NCBI GenBank assembly: GCA_944367955.1
Contig: CALVWU010000011.1
Coordinates: forward strand, 1-33,984
Direction: 5' to 3'
Length of the DNA stretch: 33,984 bases
DNA from: an uncultured Clostridia bacterium
GTDB taxonomy: Bacteria > Bacillota > Clostridia > Christensenellales > Borkfalkiaceae
The notes beneath the pieces were generated by a model that did no database searches, was not told the DNA's origin, and saw only the letters and a program-made list of their open reading frames with translations. Position numbers and translations under genes: made by a program. Shown here piece by piece: positions 32,065-33,984 of this stretch (positions within the stretch are counted from its first letter, which is position 1; each line of letters starts with the position of its first letter).

Positions 32065-32586
32065 TTAATCGTAAATCGATCCGCCGCGGCAGTCAAACGC
32101 CACCACAGCGGGAAAGTTTTCCACTTCCAGCTTAAAAACGGCCTCCGAAAGCAGGTCGTCAAAAGCTATGCACCGGCTCTTTTTAATGCATTCGGCATAC
32201 AGCGCGCCCGCGCCGCCTATCGCGGCAAAATACACTTTGCCGTTGCGCGCCACCGCACGCCGAACCTCGTCGCTCATTTCGCCCTTGCCTATCATGCCGC
32301 CCAAACCCGCGTCCAGCAGCGCGGGTGCAAAACTGTCCATGCGGGCAGAGGTGGTGGGGCCGCAACTGCCCGAAGCCATTTTTGGCTTGGCGGGGCAGGG
32401 GCCTGCGTAGTATATGTAGGCGTTCGCTATTTCAAACGGCAGCTTCTCGCCTCTATCCATAAGTTCTTTTATGCGCTTATGCGCGCAGTCGCGCGCGGTG
32501 AGTATGACGCCGTTCAAAAGCACGCTGTCTCCGGCTTTCAGCTCCTTAACATCCTTACTTGTAAGGGGAAGGTTGAGCTTCTTCAT
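32065..32586 (-). CDS. class I fumarate hydratase (or tartrate dehydratase-like) beta subunit
   Basis: The C-terminal half of the iron-sulfur fumarase, encoded as a separate 173-residue subunit. It starts MKKLNLPLTSKDVKELKAGDSVLLNG and contains TARDCAHKRI, YYAGPCPAKPKMASGSCGPTTSARMD and GKGEMSDEVRRAV, all typical of the beta domain. It interconverts fumarate and malate with the alpha subunit. The true start is the ATG at 32584-32586, which overlaps the alpha stop by one base (TAATG), so translation is coupled. The same fold serves L-tartrate dehydratase, which cannot be excluded from sequence alone. Confidence 0.92.
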   Translation of the reverse strand: MKKLNLPLTSKDVKELKAGDSVLLNGVILTARDCAHKRIKELMDRGEKLPFEIANAYIYYAGPCPAKPKMASGSCGPTTSARMDSFAPALLDAGLGGMIGKGEMSDEVRRAVARNGKVYFAAIGGAGALYAECIKKSRCIAFDDLLSEAVFKLEVENFPAVVAFDCRGGSIYD

Positions 32587-33425
32587 TACAGCACCTCCGT
32601 CTGCGCGCGCATGCAGTGGCATTGAATGTTTACGGCAACGGGTAGTCCCGCGATGTGGGTGGGGGCCCACTCGCACATAACGGCAAGCGCGGTTATGTTG
32701 CCGTGAAAACCCTGGCAGCCTATGCCCAGCGCATTTATTTTTTCAAGCGCGCGCTCCTCTATTTCGGCTATGTCCGCCCTGGGGTTGCGGCTGCCCGTTT
32801 TGCGTGTGAGGGCGCGTTTTGCAAGATAGGTGCAGGTATCAAAGCTTCCGCCGATCCCCACGCCGCATATCACGGGCGGACAGGGGCGCGATCCGGCAAT
32901 TTTAACTGTTTCCGCTATTGCGTCGATTATTCCGTCGGTGCCCTGCGCGGGTTTAAGCATATAGACGCGGCTCATGTTTTCGCTGCCGAATCCCTTTGGC
33001 ATAAATGTTATTTCTATTTTATCGCCGGCAACTATTTCGGTGTGCAGCGCGGCGGGGGTATTGTCGCCCGTGTTCACCCGCGTCAAGGGGTCGCATACCG
33101 ACTTTCTGAAATATCCGTCGGCATAGGCGCGCCTTACGCCGTCGTCCACGGCGGTCTGCAAAAGTTTGCCTTCAAGGTGTACGTTTTGTCCTATATTCAT
33201 AAGTACGACCGCCATGCCGGTGTCCTGGCATACGGGCATGTTTTCGCGTTCGGCAAGTTCAAAGTTTTCGCACAGCTTTTTAAGGGCGAATTTCGCCGCT
33301 CCGCCCTCTTCGCGTTCCGCGGCGTCGTACAGGGCGGCTTTTGCGCCGTCCGTCAGGCTCACGCCCGCTTTAAGTGCCATTTTATAGATAAGTTCTTCTA
33401 TTTCCTCGGTGTTTATTGTTCTCAT
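32586..33425 (-). CDS. class I fumarate hydratase (or tartrate dehydratase-like) alpha subunit
   Basis: A 279-residue subunit carrying the [4Fe-4S] cluster site: cysteines in PVCQDTGMAVV, in RPCPPVICGVGIGGSFD, and in GIGCQGFHG are the candidates for the three ligands. MPKGFGSENMSR is the substrate region. With the beta subunit it interconverts fumarate and malate; two-subunit forms are common in anaerobes. The cluster is oxygen-labile in this class, consistent with an anaerobe. There is no Shine-Dalgarno, and a -10 box lies 7 nt before the ATG, so the mRNA is probably leaderless. It diverges from a CPBP protease gene across a shared operator. Confidence 0.93.
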   Translation of the reverse strand: MRTINTEEIEELIYKMALKAGVSLTDGAKAALYDAAEREEGGAAKFALKKLCENFELAERENMPVCQDTGMAVVLMNIGQNVHLEGKLLQTAVDDGVRRAYADGYFRKSVCDPLTRVNTGDNTPAALHTEIVAGDKIEITFMPKGFGSENMSRVYMLKPAQGTDGIIDAIAETVKIAGSRPCPPVICGVGIGGSFDTCTYLAKRALTRKTGSRNPRADIAEIEERALEKINALGIGCQGFHGNITALAVMCEWAPTHIAGLPVAVNIQCHCMRAQTEVL

Positions 33426-33432
33426 AAATTAA

Positions 33433-33498
33433 ATTTTATTACATTTTTATTCAAAAGTAAATCATTTGATTTACTAAATCTAATATTTAATGTATAAT
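33433..33498. promoter_or_regulatory. symmetric divergent promoters around one 20-bp operator
   Basis: AGTAAATCATTTGATTTACT (33456-33475) is a perfect 9-bp inverted repeat with a 2-bp centre. Its arms supply the -35 box TTTACT for both directions. On - the -10 is TAAAAT (33433-33438), 17 bp away; on + it is TATAAT (33493-33498), also 17 bp away. Each -10 lies 7 nt from the ATG it serves. One bound dimer should control both genes. Confidence 0.7.
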
Positions 33499-33505
33499 CC
33501 TTGAT

Positions 33506-33984
33506 ATGAACCAGCTATTCGGAGCCGATGCTTACGGTGCCAAGGCGGGAGCCGTATACAGCGCGTCCGTCGTATTTTATGTAACAGTAAGTCTTATCGG
33601 CGGAATCATAACGGGGGCGTTCGCCGTTTCCGGCGACCAGGCGGCGTATATAGGTTTCGCCTGTTCGCCCGTCGCCCTCGCGCTCGTTTTTGCCCTCTGT
33701 CCAAAAGTTTTCAATATCCCGCCGGCGCAGGCCGCGCCATTAAAATGTCCGCCGCGCTTTTTTATATCGTCCGCGCTTGCGGCGTTCGGGTGTCTGTTCG
33801 CTCTGTCGCCTTTAAATTCTCTGTTCGTCGACGGCGTCCGCGCTCTCGGATACGAAGGCGCGGCTTCGGCGATGCCCTCGTTTTCGGGGTGGGGAATGGC
33901 GGCGGGGTTTGTGTTCGCCGCGCTTCTTCCCGCCGTCTGCGAAGAACTTATCTTTCGCGGCTGCATACTCGCAAACGCGCGGTC
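33506..33984 (+). CDS. CPBP-family intramembrane glutamic protease, 3' truncated by the window
   Basis: An open frame starts at ATG 33506 (MNQLFGADAYGAKAGAVYSA) and is still open at the window end, giving 159 residues. It has several hydrophobic segments (about 19-42, 50-65, 85-105 and 132-147) and the CPBP motif EELIFRG (Glu146, Glu147, Arg151), the catalytic signature of Rce1/CAAX-type and 'Abi' membrane proteases. The rest of the catalytic histidines should lie beyond the edge. Roles in this family range from bacteriocin immunity to protein processing; none can be assigned. There is no ribosome binding site, and TATAAT ends 7 nt before the ATG, so the mRNA is probably leaderless. Confidence 0.85.
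   Translation, partial: MNQLFGADAYGAKAGAVYSASVVFYVTVSLIGGIITGAFAVSGDQAAYIGFACSPVALALVFALCPKVFNIPPAQAAPLKCPPRFFISSALAAFGCLFALSPLNSLFVDGVRALGYEGAASAMPSFSGWGMAAGFVFAALLPAVCEELIFRGCILANAR

Noticed and set aside
32587..32676. 30-codon N-terminal extension of the fumarase beta subunit
   Set aside because: It overlaps the end of the alpha gene; the TAATG junction at 32584-32588 gives the natural start.
33577..33966. 129-codon - strand frame at the right edge
   Set aside because: It lies opposite the CPBP protease frame, whose EELIFRG motif and promoter support the + strand reading.
1..33984. CRISPR array, tRNA, rRNA, insertion sequence or prophage
   Set aside because: No regularly spaced repeats, cloverleaf-like GTTCRA segments, transposase, integrase or phage structural motifs were noticed on either strand.

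Overview
The window looks like a chromosomal segment of a Gram-positive, endospore-forming member of the Clostridia. The evidence is three sporulation genes (spoVAD, spoVAE, yunB), a T-box leader in front of pheST, FabK instead of FabI as enoyl-ACP reductase, a class 1B (PyrK-type) dihydroorotate dehydrogenase, a two-subunit class I fumarase, a MocR regulator, AAGGAGG-type ribosome binding sites and near-consensus sigma-A promoters. Base composition is moderate to GC-leaning in genes and AT-rich between them. I cannot name a genus. No rRNA, tRNA, CRISPR array, insertion sequence or phage gene was seen.

Layout. 1-1820 (+): the end of a pyrimidine operon (unidentified 3' fragment, pyrD, pyrE, terminator). 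1835-2716: an AT-rich island with a 68-residue XRE-type regulator (-), two operator-like dyads and, divergently, an apparently unannotated 22-codon hydrophobic micropeptide gene with a strong promoter and ribosome binding site. 2717-6859 (+): a cytoplasmic GH3 glycosidase and a GPH sugar:cation symporter, so uptake and hydrolysis of a glycoside. 6860-8417: a multi-hairpin element, a terminator and an orphan GT2 glycosyltransferase. 8421-12013 (-): a zinc-ribbon membrane protein of unknown function, then the fabK-fabZ-degV lipid operon. 12053-15707 (-): pgm/pmm and transketolase. 15771-17362 (+): proS. 17402-22994 (+): a membrane-anchored Ntn hydrolase of the choloylglycine-hydrolase/C45 group behind a consensus promoter with three operator-like dyads, then an alcohol dehydrogenase/aldehyde dehydrogenase pair and a MocR regulator. 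23135-25954 (+): an IMP dehydrogenase collinear with the Tritrichomonas foetus enzyme, and an AEC permease. 26021-28206: spoVAE and spoVAD (-) divergent from yunB (+). 28221-32038 (-): T-box, pheS, pheT. 32065-33984: fumarase beta and alpha (-) divergent from a CPBP intramembrane protease that runs off the end.

Most of the window is housekeeping. The most unusual signals are regulatory: the XRE/micropeptide module; a set of genes without Shine-Dalgarno sequences whose -10 boxes lie only 6-8 nt before the ATG, implying leaderless mRNAs (pgm, yunB, spoVAD, fumA, CPBP, perhaps the XRE gene); a mirror-symmetric divergent promoter pair sharing one 20-bp operator between fumarase and the protease; and interlocked sigma-E-like and sigma-G-like promoters between yunB and spoVAD. 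Functional names rest on motifs and recalled family sequences; no searches were run.
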